NCBI RefSeq assembly: GCF_016427555.1
Contig: NZ_JAELVS010000002.1
Coordinates: forward strand, 62,001 to 126,000
Source: Marinobacter litoralis
GTDB taxonomy: Bacteria > Pseudomonadota > Gammaproteobacteria > Pseudomonadales > Oleiphilaceae
Direction: 5' to 3'
Length of the DNA stretch: 64,000 nucleotides
Shown: in pieces, positions 18,413-30,141 of the stretch
Numbering within the stretch: position 1 is the stretch's first letter
How the letters are laid out: each line of letters opens with the position of its first letter
Made by a program: the position numbers and the translations under genes
The notes under the pieces: generated by a model
Database searches by the model: none
Seen by the model: only the letters and a program-made list of their open reading frames with translations
Told to the model about the DNA's origin: nothing

Positions 18413-19276
18413 ATGGCGGAAAATGCCACTACAACCTTGGCTGCAGGCGTGGATTCACCGCCCGCACAGCTTCGCGCAGGCAGACCGGCTGATCCTCTTG
18501 AAACGCCTCTGCAGGAACGCGGTGAGGGCGTGGATGCAGATCAAACAGAAGTGACGCCGGCAGACAGCGACGAGCAACCGGATTCGTCTGATGCGGGTGC
18601 TGAAGACGAACCGTCAACGCAGGACGACGAGCCCCGCAAGGCGCAATCCGAGCTGAAAAATCTCAGGTTGATGCTGCGGCAATGTGACCGCGTTCTCCTG
18701 ATGGATTTCGAGTTGCTGTCGATGGCTGACTGGCCTGATAACTACTCCATGGCACAGGCACGGCGTAGCCGCGATTTGTGGTTGTTGTCTGCGATAGTGG
18801 CTGCCTCGGTTTTTCTCAGCGGACTGACTGGCATGGTTCCAGCCTGGATTGCAGGCGGTGGTTTCGGGATTTGTGTGATTATACTTTTATTAGGCATGCC
18901 GTTTATTCGCACCATCTATACCAATAAACCGTCGTATCTGGATTTGGTACTCAAACGTCAGCGCATGCTCAACGATGCGCGAAAGCATGCAGCGCATCTT
19001 GAGGGGGCCGACGGCCTGGCCTGGCAATGCGCGAGAATGGCCCGGTACAACCCGACCCTGCGCCATGGGCGCTTCAGCGACATGATTCGGCTTTCGGAGC
19101 AGCGGGTGCTTCCCCGATACTTAACCAAACGGGAGCATGTCAGGCTCTATTTGATCTACATGCTGGAAGCGGAAAGAGCGTACAACAAAATCCAGCAGGC
19201 GTTTTTTGATGGCAATCAGGCTGCAATAGATAAGGGGTGGCAAGAGGCGGCAGCGGTTCCCGAGCCGCGAGCTTGA
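18413..19276 (+). CDS. Hypothetical two-helix membrane protein
   Basis: A 287-residue protein that I do not recognise. Residues 1-75 are low-complexity, acidic and proline-rich, with no signal peptide. Residues 80-115 look helical. Two membrane helices follow at about 123-143 and 147-167. The C-terminal 115 residues are basic, helical and rich in R, H, Y and M. The predicted arrangement is both termini in the cytosol with a short periplasmic hairpin. The nearest neighbours are divergent ribE and co-directional psrA, 60 bp downstream; the promoter of psrA overlaps the end of this gene. Confidence 0.75.
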   Translation: MAENATTTLAAGVDSPPAQLRAGRPADPLETPLQERGEGVDADQTEVTPADSDEQPDSSDAGAEDEPSTQDDEPRKAQSELKNLRLMLRQCDRVLLMDFELLSMADWPDNYSMAQARRSRDLWLLSAIVAASVFLSGLTGMVPAWIAGGGFGICVIILLLGMPFIRTIYTNKPSYLDLVLKRQRMLNDARKHAAHLEGADGLAWQCARMARYNPTLRHGRFSDMIRLSEQRVLPRYLTKREHVRLYLIYMLEAERAYNKIQQAFFDGNQAAIDKGWQEAAAVPEPRA

Positions 19277-19301
19277 CATTATCAGCCCTCAAACGTATGT
19301 T
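19273..19301 (+). promoter_or_regulatory. Predicted psrA promoter
   Basis: A perfect -35 TTGACA (19273-19278) is followed after 17 nt by TATGTT (19296-19301). The -10 lies inside the first PsrA-type operator, so bound repressor would block it. The -35 begins at the final codons of the upstream gene. Confidence 0.7.
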
Positions 19302-19316
19302 TCAAACAGACGTTTG
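19290..19316 (+). promoter_or_regulatory. Two tandem PsrA-type operators
   Basis: CAAAC-GTAT-GTTTC (19290-19303) and CAAAC-AGAC-GTTTG (19303-19316) share one base. Both fit the C/GAAAC-N(2-4)-GTTTG/C pattern known for Pseudomonas PsrA. They cover the predicted -10 and the likely transcription start of psrA, which points to autorepression. Confidence 0.8.
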
Positions 19317-19336
19317 TTAGAGGCGCTGATAATAAA

Positions 19337-20014
19337 ATGGCACAGTCAGATACCGTAGATCGCATTCTCGATGCAGCTGAGGAACTGTTCGCGGAGCGGG
19401 GGTTTGCAGAAACTTCGCTGCGCATGATTACCAGTAAGGCTAACGTAAATCTGGCTGCGGTCAATTACCATTTTGGCTCAAAGAAGGCTCTCATCCATGC
19501 GGTGTTTGCCCGGTTCCTGACGCCTTTTTCATCGACCTTGGAAGCCGCGTTCGATGATCTGGAAAAGAAATGCCAGGGTAACCCTCCCACCTTGAACCAG
19601 ACGCTGTGGGTGTTGACCGAAAGCGCCATCCGTATGCCTCAACGCAATGAAAAGGGTATTTCGATTTTCATGCGGTTGCTGGGCCTTGCCTACACTCAAT
19701 CCCAAGGCCACCTGCGCAAGTTTCTGGAGCAGGAATACGGGCAGCCATTCAGTCGTTTCATGCGACTGCTCAAAGAGGCCACTCCGGAGTTGTCTGCTGT
19801 AGACCGTTACTGGCGCATCCAGTTCATGCTGGGCGCAACTGCGTTCACCATGTCCAGCAGTGATGCCTTGATCGATATTCTTGAAAACAAGCTCGGTGTG
19901 CAGGCTTCGGTTCAGGAAATTGCCGCTCGGTTGGTGCCCTTCCTCGCTGAAGGCATGAAAGCTCCGGACAAATTGCAAGTGCCGCCTTCTCTTGCGGGCA
20001 CCACGGTTGCCTGA
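19337..20014 (+). CDS. psrA: TetR-family regulator PsrA
   Basis: A 225-residue TetR/AcrR regulator. The N-terminal helix-turn-helix region (residues 1-60: RILDAAEELFAERGF, VNLAAVNYHFGSKKAL) is very close to Pseudomonas PsrA as I remember it, and the C-terminal ligand domain is helical. PsrA senses long-chain fatty acids, controls beta-oxidation genes and in Pseudomonas activates rpoS. The two operator copies just upstream strongly support the assignment. In Pseudomonas the gene sits beside lexA and nagZ; neither is here, but the following genes up to mfd match. Confidence 0.9.
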   Translation: MAQSDTVDRILDAAEELFAERGFAETSLRMITSKANVNLAAVNYHFGSKKALIHAVFARFLTPFSSTLEAAFDDLEKKCQGNPPTLNQTLWVLTESAIRMPQRNEKGISIFMRLLGLAYTQSQGHLRKFLEQEYGQPFSRFMRLLKEATPELSAVDRYWRIQFMLGATAFTMSSSDALIDILENKLGVQASVQEIAARLVPFLAEGMKAPDKLQVPPSLAGTTVA

Positions 20015-20033
20015 ACTCCCCGCCCTCAGGTAG

Positions 20034-20062
20034 GCTTCCCTCTGGTTTTCGCCCGAGGGAGC
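20034..20062 (+). promoter_or_regulatory. Hairpin covering the SD of the YkuD gene
   Basis: GCTTCCCTC (20034-20042) pairs with GAGGGAGC (20055-20062), 8 bp with one bulged T and a 12-nt loop. The 3' arm contains GGGAG, the only SD for the TTG start at 20070. The hairpin could hide the ribosome site, or it could act as a weak psrA terminator, though only short T stretches follow. Confidence 0.5.
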
Positions 20063-20069
20063 TTACGTT

Positions 20070-20570
20070 TTGAACGCCCCATGGCCCCAACGGGCCTATA
20101 TTCATATTTCTCTCGCTGATCAGTTGCTTAGAGTGCTGACTGATGACGATTCCCTGCTGGCTAGTTACCCGGTTTCCACCGCCTTAAACGGGGCGGGGGA
20201 ACAGGACGGCAGTGGTTGCACGCCCAGGGGCAGGCACTATGTGCGAGCGCGCATTGGTGAAGGTCAGCCATTGAATGCGGTGTTTCGCGGCCGACGGCCC
20301 ACAGGCGAGGTATACACGCCGGAGCTTGCGGCGGCCTATCCCGATCGTGACTGGATCCTGACTCGTATACTTTGGCTGTGTGGACTGGAATGGCAGCGCA
20401 ATCGCGGGCCGGGTGTCGATACCTTTCGCCGTTTCATATACATTCATGGAACACCCGATACGGAGCCGATGGGGGTACCTATGTCTCATGGCTGCGTGCG
20501 GATGCGTAACCGGGATTTGTTGGAATTATTCGAGCGTGCGCCGGTTGGTATGCACGTGAATATTGAGTGA
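20070..20570 (+). CDS. YkuD-domain protein without signal peptide (L,D-carboxypeptidase/transpeptidase)
   Basis: 166 residues, TTG start with GGGAG 8 nt upstream. The catalytic L,D-transpeptidase signature is intact: YIHGTPD (His126) and SHGCVRMRN (His140, Cys142). There is no signal peptide or membrane anchor, so the protein should be cytoplasmic, unlike the cell-wall cross-linking enzymes of this family. Short cytoplasmic YkuD proteins such as ElsL of Acinetobacter and LdcV of Vibrio act as L,D-carboxypeptidases that remove the terminal D-Ala of recycled muropeptides; I infer a similar role. An upstream in-frame secretory extension was looked for and not seen. Confidence 0.8.
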   Translation: MNAPWPQRAYIHISLADQLLRVLTDDDSLLASYPVSTALNGAGEQDGSGCTPRGRHYVRARIGEGQPLNAVFRGRRPTGEVYTPELAAAYPDRDWILTRILWLCGLEWQRNRGPGVDTFRRFIYIHGTPDTEPMGVPMSHGCVRMRNRDLLELFERAPVGMHVNIE

Positions 20571-20593
20571 GTTGACGAGCCCAGAGGGACAGG

Positions 20594-23352
<2,759 letters not shown>

Positions 23353-23372
23353 TCCGGCTAAATCAGGTTGGT

Positions 23373-26300
23373 TCAGGAAGCCTTGGCTTTTGTTTCTACA
23401 GGGCCAAGTTCGGTGAGCATGGCCGAGATGGCGTCGAGTTTACCATTGGTTGAGTCATCATTCAGCCGGAAGCGGAAGCTGTTGGCCCCTTCAAGCCGGT
23501 ACGCATCGGGTGAGGATTGCACTTTTTTAACCAGAATTAAGGGGTCAACCGGTGTGGTGGCGCCAAACTCCAGCCGCACCCATTCCTTGCCCGCATCCAC
23601 TTTATCGATACCCAGAGCTTCCGCCATCAAGCGAAGTTGGGTTTGACGCACAAGATTTTTGGCGGGCTCCGGTAATAATCCGAAGCGATCAATCATCTCA
23701 ACCTGAAGTTCTTTTAATTCGGCTTCTTCTTTCACGCTGGCAATGCGCTTGTACAGCATTAAGCGATTGTGCACGTCGGGCAGGTAGTCTTCCGGAATAA
23801 TCGCCGGAATGCGGAGGTTCATTTCCGTGCCATGGCTCAGGGGGAGTTCCGCATTGGGTGTGCGGCCTTCGCGAATGGCTTTTACGGCTTCATCTAACAG
23901 CTGCATATACAGCGTGAAGCCGATGCTCTCGATTTGACCGCTTTGTTCTTCGCCTAGCAATTCACCGGCGCCACGAATCTCGAGGTCGTGGGTGGCCAGC
24001 ATGAATCCAGCGCCAAGATCCTGTGCTTCCGAGATGGCGTCCAATCGTTTCCTGGCGTCGGCGGAGATGCTCTTGGGTGGCGGTGTCAGCAGATAGGCAT
24101 AGGCCTGGTGATGCGAGCGGCCAACCCGGCCACGTAGCTGATGCAGTTGGGCGAGACCAAATTTATCCGCACGTTCAATAATGATGGTGTTGGCGCTGGG
24201 TACGTCGATGCCGGTTTCTACAATGGTGGTACACACCAGCACGTTGAAGCGCTTGTGGTAAAAATCTGACATCACCTGTTCCAGCTGGCGCTCCCGCATT
24301 TGCCCGTGGCCAACGCCCACCCGGGCTTCCGGGATGAGTCTGCGCAGATCTTCAGCCGTTTTCTCGATGGTCGATACATCGTTGTGCAGGAAGTACACCT
24401 GACCACCGCGAAGAATTTCACGGAGAATGGCTTCTTTCACCATGGCTTCTTCCCGCTGGCGAACGAAGGTTTTTACCGAGAGGCGGCGCGCGGGCGGCGT
24501 GGCGATAATGGACAGATCGCGCAGGTGCCCCATGGCCATGTTAAGGGTTCTCGGGATAGGTGTGGCGGTGAGGTTGAGCATGTCTACCTCCGCACGCAGC
24601 GCCTTCAGTTTTTCCTTTTGCTGCACGCCGAACCGGTGTTCTTCATCAATGATAACCAGGCCCAGATTCTTGAATTTCACATCACCCTGAAGCAGTTTAT
24701 GGGTGCCAATCACGATGTCCGCCTTGCCTTCTTCGATAGCGCTCATGGCGTTACTGGTTTGGGTGCTGCTCCTGAAACGGCTTAGCAGCTCAATGGAGAC
24801 CGGCGTGTCTGAGAAGCGGTCCCGGAACGATTCGTAGTGCTGTTGGGCCAGCAGCGTCGTTGGTACCAGAACGGCCACTTGTTTGCCGGACCAGGTGGCC
24901 AGAAACGCCGCGCGCATGGCAACTTCGGTTTTGCCAAAGCCGACATCGCCACACACCAGGCGGTCCATGGGCTGCTCGCTGGTCATATCTTCAAAGACGG
25001 CCTGAATGGCCACTTGCTGATCCGGGGTTTCCTCAAACGGAAAGCCCGCAGCAAAGGCGCGGTAGGCTTCTTTCGGATCTTCAAACTGGAAGCCTTTTCT
25101 GGCTTCGCGGCGAGCGTAAACATCCAGCAACTCGGCGGCGGTGTCGCGGATCTTCTCCAGTGCTTTTTGTTTGGCGTTGCTCCAGCGGTCGGTGCCCAGC
25201 TTATGCAAGGGGGCGTGTTCTTCGTCCGTTCCGGCGTAGCGCGAGATCAGATGCAGGCTGGACACCGGAACATACAGCTTGGAGCCGCCCGCGTATTCGA
25301 GCGTCAGAAATTCATTGGATTCGCCGCCGGCATTGATGGTTTCCAGGCCCTTGTAGCGGCCGACACCATGGTCGATATGAACCACCGGCGATCCGATACG
25401 GAGCTCCGAGAGGTCGCGGTAACCGGCATCATCCACTTCGGTTGGCTTTTCACGGCGACGGCGTTGAAGCACGCGTTCGCCAAACAGCGCGGTTTCAGTG
25501 ATCAGAGCCAGATTTTGCTCTGGCAACACCATGCCTTGCTCCATCGGTGCGATGGTAATGGCCAGGCTGGCATTGTCGTTTCCGAGAAATTCCTGCCAGC
25601 TGGCAACGGTGCTGAGCTTCAGGTTTTGGCTCTCAAGGTTTTCAATCAATGCCTCTCGACGACCTGAGGATTCGGCGCAAATGAGTGTGCGGCCGGGGAA
25701 TTCGTCAAGAAAACGTTTGAGTCGGCCGGCCGGGTCGGCAGCGCGACCGTCCATTGCAATGTCCGGCAGTGCATCGGCCGCGCAATTTGCGGAGCCGGCG
25801 CCTGACGTTTGTTCTGAGCTGCAGGTAACGCGGGGGTAGCGTTTTAACTGGCCGAAGACTTCGTCTTGAAGCAGGAAAAGCTCTGCGGGCGGCAAAATCG
25901 GGCGCAGGCGGTCGTGCCGGCGGTCTTCATGGCGAGCACGGGTTTCGCTGTCGAAGGCCTGAACCGCATCGTTAAGGCCATCTTCTGTAAATACCAAGGT
26001 GGACGCTGGCAGGTAATCGAAGAGCGTTGCCGTTTGCTCAAAGAACAGTGGCAAATAATATTCGATACCCGGCGGGGTAATGCCGTTGCTCACATCCTGG
26101 TAAACCGGTGAGTCTTTATCCGAGTGAGGGAAGTGTTCAAACCAACGGCTGCGAAACCCGGAACGTGCTTCTTTGTGCCAGGGGAATTCGTGAGCGGGTA
26201 GCAGTTCGATTTGCTCGATGCGCTCGATGGAGCGCTGCGTTTCGGGATCGAAGGTTCTCAGGGTTTCAATTTCATCGTCAAACAGGTCGATCCGGTAGGG

Positions 26301-26906
26301 CAGGTTGGAACCCATCGGGTAAATATCGAGAATGGCGCCTCGAACCGCGTATTCGCCGTGTTCGTAAACATTTTCAGCGTGGTGGTATCCGGCAGCTTCC
26401 AGCTGCATGCGCCAGCTATCGATGTTCAGTGTTTGCCCGGTCTTGAGCAGCAGGGTATTGCCTTGCAGGTAGCTTGGCGGGGCCAGTCGGTGCATCAGGG
26501 TCCGTGCCGGAACGATCAAAATGCCGCGATCAGTAGACGGAAGGCGGTGCAGGGTGCGAATGCGCCGGGACGTGATGTCCTGATGCGGTGAAAAAAGGTC
26601 GTAGGGCAGGGTTTCCCAATCAGGCAGCGATAGCAGCTCAAGCCCGTCTTCGGATACGGTGGCACCGTCTTCTTCGGGCGGCAGACTAAGGAAAAACCGA
26701 ACCGCTTGCTCCAGGCGAATGGCCTCGTCGGTACTTCGGGTAACGACTAAGGTCAGGCCTTTGTGTTTTCTGGCGCTTTCGCAAATGGCCAGAGCTTGGC
26801 TGCAGCCCTGCAGTTGCCCCCACTTTCTGTGGTCGGCTGCCTGTGCCGGAGCTGCGGGTGCAATCAGCGTGGTGTTCGCAACGTTATTGGTTGAACCTTG
26901 AGCCAT
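23373..26906 (-). CDS. mfd: Transcription-repair coupling factor Mfd
   Basis: About 1177 residues. Mfd removes RNA polymerase stalled at lesions and recruits UvrA. The order is complete: UvrB-like domains (1-400), RNA polymerase interaction domain with VVHIDHGVGRYKGLE, SF2 translocase with GDVGFGKT (Walker A), DEEHRFGVQQKEKLK (Walker B), TATPIPRTL, RGRVGRSHHQAYAYLL and HDLEIRGAGELLGEEQSG, then the C-terminal UvrA-masking D7. The start is uncertain: ATG 26918 directly abuts an AGGAG and ATG 26906 lies 12 nt after it; I give the latter. Divergent from gap. Confidence 0.96.
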   Translation of the reverse strand: MAQGSTNNVANTTLIAPAAPAQAADHRKWGQLQGCSQALAICESARKHKGLTLVVTRSTDEAIRLEQAVRFFLSLPPEEDGATVSEDGLELLSLPDWETLPYDLFSPHQDITSRRIRTLHRLPSTDRGILIVPARTLMHRLAPPSYLQGNTLLLKTGQTLNIDSWRMQLEAAGYHHAENVYEHGEYAVRGAILDIYPMGSNLPYRIDLFDDEIETLRTFDPETQRSIERIEQIELLPAHEFPWHKEARSGFRSRWFEHFPHSDKDSPVYQDVSNGITPPGIEYYLPLFFEQTATLFDYLPASTLVFTEDGLNDAVQAFDSETRARHEDRRHDRLRPILPPAELFLLQDEVFGQLKRYPRVTCSSEQTSGAGSANCAADALPDIAMDGRAADPAGRLKRFLDEFPGRTLICAESSGRREALIENLESQNLKLSTVASWQEFLGNDNASLAITIAPMEQGMVLPEQNLALITETALFGERVLQRRRREKPTEVDDAGYRDLSELRIGSPVVHIDHGVGRYKGLETINAGGESNEFLTLEYAGGSKLYVPVSSLHLISRYAGTDEEHAPLHKLGTDRWSNAKQKALEKIRDTAAELLDVYARREARKGFQFEDPKEAYRAFAAGFPFEETPDQQVAIQAVFEDMTSEQPMDRLVCGDVGFGKTEVAMRAAFLATWSGKQVAVLVPTTLLAQQHYESFRDRFSDTPVSIELLSRFRSSTQTSNAMSAIEEGKADIVIGTHKLLQGDVKFKNLGLVIIDEEHRFGVQQKEKLKALRAEVDMLNLTATPIPRTLNMAMGHLRDLSIIATPPARRLSVKTFVRQREEAMVKEAILREILRGGQVYFLHNDVSTIEKTAEDLRRLIPEARVGVGHGQMRERQLEQVMSDFYHKRFNVLVCTTIVETGIDVPSANTIIIERADKFGLAQLHQLRGRVGRSHHQAYAYLLTPPPKSISADARKRLDAISEAQDLGAGFMLATHDLEIRGAGELLGEEQSGQIESIGFTLYMQLLDEAVKAIREGRTPNAELPLSHGTEMNLRIPAIIPEDYLPDVHNRLMLYKRIASVKEEAELKELQVEMIDRFGLLPEPAKNLVRQTQLRLMAEALGIDKVDAGKEWVRLEFGATTPVDPLILVKKVQSSPDAYRLEGANSFRFRLNDDSTNGKLDAISAMLTELGPVETKAKAS

Positions 26907-27019
26907 GGGCTTGGCCATCTCCTGAATTGAAGCGTCTGGGAACCGGAAGCGCATCATTCTATCGTTCAGGGATTACAGTGTCATGGTTGCCGCCTTCAAA
27001 ACGGGATACACAAAGCCAT

Positions 27020-27048
27020 TTGCCGTGAGGCCCGTTAAGTTGGATAAT
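27020..27048 (+). promoter_or_regulatory. Predicted gap promoter
   Basis: TTGCCG (27020-27025), a 17-nt spacer and GATAAT (27043-27048), 45 nt upstream of the GTG start of gap. Four and five of six consensus bases match. Confidence 0.55.
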
Positions 27049-27092
27049 GTGCGCCTCAAAATTACTCCCCTGTGCTAAACGAGGTTTCAACC

Positions 27093-28562
27093 GTGAGTCA
27101 CGACAAGATCAACCAGCATCTGTCCAACTGGACTGAAAGAGAGTCCACCGCGGAAGCTATGATTCCGCTGATCGGCCGTCTGTACCGTAAAAACAATGTA
27201 GTTACTTCTATTTACGGTCGCTCGATCATCAATCAGTCTGTGATCGATATCCTGCGGGCTCACCGTTTCGTTCGCCAGGTTGAAGACAGTGAACTGTCTG
27301 TGCACGACACCATGCCGATCCTGGAAGAAATGGATAAGCTGAATCTTGGTCGCGGGCACGTGGACATCGGTAAGCTTGCAGTCAAGTTTAAAGAAGACGG
27401 CGGCGACCTGGTTGAGTTTCTGAAGCGCGAAATCGGACCGATTGTGGGTGAGTACGAAGCTCAGTCCGTCCAAGACGCCAACAACGACACCAAAGACGTG
27501 GTTCTCTATGGTTTCGGCCGCATCGGTCGTCTTCTGGCCCGTATCCTGATCGAAAAGGCCGGTGGCGGTAATAACCTGCGCCTGCGCGCTATCGTTGTGC
27601 GTCAGGGTGGTGCCGAGAACGATCTGGAAAAACGTGCCAGCCTGCTGCGTCGTGACTCAGTGCACGGGCCGTTCAACGGTTCCATTACCGTAGACGAAGA
27701 AAACTCCGCTCTGATCGCCAACGGCAACTTCATCAAAGTTATTTACTCTGGTGGCCCGGATCAGGTGGATTACACCGAGTACGGTATCGACAACGCCATT
27801 GTTGTTGATAATACCGGTATCTGGCGCGATGAGAAGGGCCTTGGTCTGCACCTTAAATCGAAGGGTGTTAGCCGGGTTATTCTGACCGCTCCGGGCAAAG
27901 GTGATATCAAGAACATCGTTTACGGTATCAACAACGACTGGATTACCGAAGACGACAAGATTCTGTCTGCCGCGTCTTGTACCACAAATGCCATCACGCC
28001 GGTGCTGAAGGCAATCAATGACGAGTTCGGCATTGAAGACGGTCACGTTGAAACCGTGCACTCTTACACCAACGACCAGAACCTGATCGACAACTACCAC
28101 AAAGGTAGTCGTCGTGGCCGTAGTGCGGCGCTGAACATGGTAATCACCGAAACCGGTGCAGCGAAAGCGGTAGCCAAGGCGTTGCCTGAGTTGAAGGGCA
28201 AGCTGAGCGGCAACGCGATTCGTGTACCGACTCCGAACGTTTCCATGGCGATTCTGAACCTGAACCTCAAAACGGACGTTGATGTGGAGAAGGTGAACGA
28301 ATACCTGCGTGAAATGGCGTTGCACTCTGAGCTGCAGAAGCAGATCGACTTCGTAAACTCGCCGGAAGTGGTTTCAACCGACTTCGTTGGCTCTCGTCAC
28401 GCGGGTGTGGTGGATGCTCAGGCTACCATTGCGAACGGTAAGCGTCTGATTCTGTACGTATGGTACGACAACGAATTCGGCTACAGCGCTCAGGTTATCC
28501 GTTGTGTTAACCAGATGGCTGGCGTTGATTATCCGATCTTCCCGAAGCGCGCACGCGACTAA
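27093..28562 (+). CDS. gap: Glyceraldehyde-3-phosphate dehydrogenase, N-terminally extended type
   Basis: 489 residues from GTG 27093 (GAGG with 8-nt spacing); an ATG-less upstream stretch adds a short doubtful tail. The usual GAPDH begins only at VVLYGFGRIGRLLARIL (about residue 130); catalytic SAASCTTNAITPVL and the C-terminal YDNEFGYSAQV are present. The first 125 residues (AEAMIPLIGRLYRKNNVVTSIYGRS and following) form a separate helical domain shared with the Pseudomonas gene at this locus. It carries out the NAD(P)-linked interconversion of glyceraldehyde-3-phosphate and 1,3-bisphosphoglycerate. Monocistronic, with promoter and terminator visible. Confidence 0.95.
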   Translation: MSHDKINQHLSNWTERESTAEAMIPLIGRLYRKNNVVTSIYGRSIINQSVIDILRAHRFVRQVEDSELSVHDTMPILEEMDKLNLGRGHVDIGKLAVKFKEDGGDLVEFLKREIGPIVGEYEAQSVQDANNDTKDVVLYGFGRIGRLLARILIEKAGGGNNLRLRAIVVRQGGAENDLEKRASLLRRDSVHGPFNGSITVDEENSALIANGNFIKVIYSGGPDQVDYTEYGIDNAIVVDNTGIWRDEKGLGLHLKSKGVSRVILTAPGKGDIKNIVYGINNDWITEDDKILSAASCTTNAITPVLKAINDEFGIEDGHVETVHSYTNDQNLIDNYHKGSRRGRSAALNMVITETGAAKAVAKALPELKGKLSGNAIRVPTPNVSMAILNLNLKTDVDVEKVNEYLREMALHSELQKQIDFVNSPEVVSTDFVGSRHAGVVDAQATIANGKRLILYVWYDNEFGYSAQVIRCVNQMAGVDYPIFPKRARD

Positions 28563-28594
28563 TGTCGTAGGCTCGCCCGACCGAAGCGGAACGC

Positions 28595-28628
28595 AAAGCC
28601 CCGGCAACGAGAGTTGCCGGGGCTTTTT
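28595..28628 (+). terminator. Intrinsic terminator of gap
   Basis: Perfect 14-bp stem from AAAGCCCCGGCAAC to its complement, closed by a GAGA tetraloop and ending in a T-run. One of the strongest terminators in the window; it separates gap from the nqr operon. Confidence 0.97.
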
Positions 28629-28664
28629 CGTGTTTTTTGGCACCAAAAGCATTTTGGTTACCGG

Positions 28665-28693
28665 TGGAAATAGGTTTCCTTAATCTCTATAAT
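28665..28693 (+). promoter_or_regulatory. Predicted nqr operon promoter
   Basis: TGGAAA (28665-28670), 17-nt spacer, perfect TATAAT (28688-28693), giving a leader of about 90 nt before nqrA. It follows the gap terminator by 36 nt. Confidence 0.65.
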
Positions 28694-28790
28694 TGGCGCG
28701 ATTTTGGGTGTGTCTGGCTCCACGGTACGTTGCGCAGGAGTTGGGCGTTTAAGAATCCACAGAATAGTTTCTGATGACTGGATGAGGCTA

Positions 28791-30137
28791 ATGATCAAGA
28801 TCAAAAAAGGCCTGGATCTTCCCATCAGCGGCGCTCCCGAACAGACCATTACCGATGGCAAGCCGATTCGCCACGTGGCGCTTATTGGCTTTGACTATCA
28901 CGGCATGAAGCCGACCATGGCTGTGAAAGAAGGGGACCGTGTTAAGCGCGGTACGCTGCTGTTCACGGATAAGAAGACCGAAGGCGTTCGTTACACTTCA
29001 CCGGCAGCCGGTGTGGTGAAAGAAGTTAATCGCGGTGAGCGTCGGGTATTTCAGTCGGTTGTCATCGAAATCGATGGCGACGAGGCCGAAACCTATGCCC
29101 GCTACAACGACTCGGATCTCGCCGGCCTGGAACGCCAGCAAGTAGTCGACAACCTTGTTGAATCTGGCTTGTGGACAGCGTTCCGCACTCGTCCGTACAG
29201 CAAAGTTCCGGCTATCGACTCTGCTCCGAACTCCATTTTCGTATCAGTGATGGACACCAATCCGCTAGCGGCGGACCCTGCGGTGATCATTGGCGAGAAC
29301 AGCCAGGCTTTTGAGAAAGGTCTGACGATTATCTCTCGCCTCACCAATGGCAAGGTGTTTGTTACCGGTAAGCCGGGCACCAACGTGTCTGTGCCGAAAG
29401 CCGATAACATCGAAGTACATCAGTTTGACGGTGTGCATCCTGCCGGTAACGTGGGCACCCACATTCATCATCTGGATCCGGTTTCTGCCAACAAGACCGT
29501 CTGGACGATCAATTACCAAGACGTGATTGATATTGCCAAACTGTTTGAAACCGGTGAAGTTCCGGTAGAGCGTATTGTGGCCATTGGCGGACCGAAAGCT
29601 CTGAAGCCTCGTCTCGTTCGTACCCGCTTGGGTGCCAGCCTGCCTGAGCTTCTGGACGGTGAAGTCGCAACCGATTGCGAGATCCGTGCGATCTCCGGTT
29701 CTGTCTTCGGTGGTCGTCGTGGTGATGGCCCTTGTGCCTATCTGGGGCGGTTCGCCAATCAGGTGTCTGTTCTGGAAGAGGGCTACAAGCGTCACTTCAT
29801 GGGTTGGTTGACCCCGGGTGCCAATAAGTTCTCTGTACTGAACATCTACTTGTCCAAACTGATGGGTGGCAAGCGCTTTGATTTCACGACCACCACCAAT
29901 GGTAGTGAGCGGGCGATGGTTCCTGTCGGTGCCTATGAGCAGGTGATGCCACTGGATATCCTGCCAACCCAGCTGCTGCGTGCACTGATTGTTGGTGATA
30001 CTGAAGTGGCTCAGAAACTGGGCGCTCTGGAACTGGACGAAGAAGATCTCTCACTGTGCACCTTTGTGTGCCCGGGTAAATATGAATACGGTCCGATTCT
30101 CCGTGAGAACCTGACCCGAATCGAGATCGAGGGCTAA
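28791..30137 (+). CDS. nqrA: Na+-translocating NADH:quinone reductase subunit A
   Basis: 448 residues from ATG 28791, giving the conserved start [14 protein letters not shown]; the GAGG lies only 3 nt before it, and the upstream in-frame ATG would add unrelated sequence. NqrA is the cytoplasmic peripheral subunit of Na+-NQR and contributes to the quinone site. The family features include [16 protein letters not shown] and [12 protein letters not shown]. It heads an eight-gene run that ends with nqrM. Confidence 0.97.
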   Translation: MIKIKKGLDLPISGAPEQTITDGKPIRHVALIGFDYHGMKPTMAVKEGDRVKRGTLLFTDKKTEGVRYTSPAAGVVKEVNRGERRVFQSVVIEIDGDEAETYARYNDSDLAGLERQQVVDNLVESGLWTAFRTRPYSKVPAIDSAPNSIFVSVMDTNPLAADPAVIIGENSQAFEKGLTIISRLTNGKVFVTGKPGTNVSVPKADNIEVHQFDGVHPAGNVGTHIHHLDPVSANKTVWTINYQDVIDIAKLFETGEVPVERIVAIGGPKALKPRLVRTRLGASLPELLDGEVATDCEIRAISGSVFGGRRGDGPCAYLGRFANQVSVLEEGYKRHFMGWLTPGANKFSVLNIYLSKLMGGKRFDFTTTTNGSERAMVPVGAYEQVMPLDILPTQLLRALIVGDTEVAQKLGALELDEEDLSLCTFVCPGKYEYGPILRENLTRIEIEG

Positions 30138-30141
30138 CACG

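Noticed and set aside
24837..25667. 276-codon open frame opposite mfd
   Set aside because: Shadow of the mfd translocase region; no SD or family similarity.
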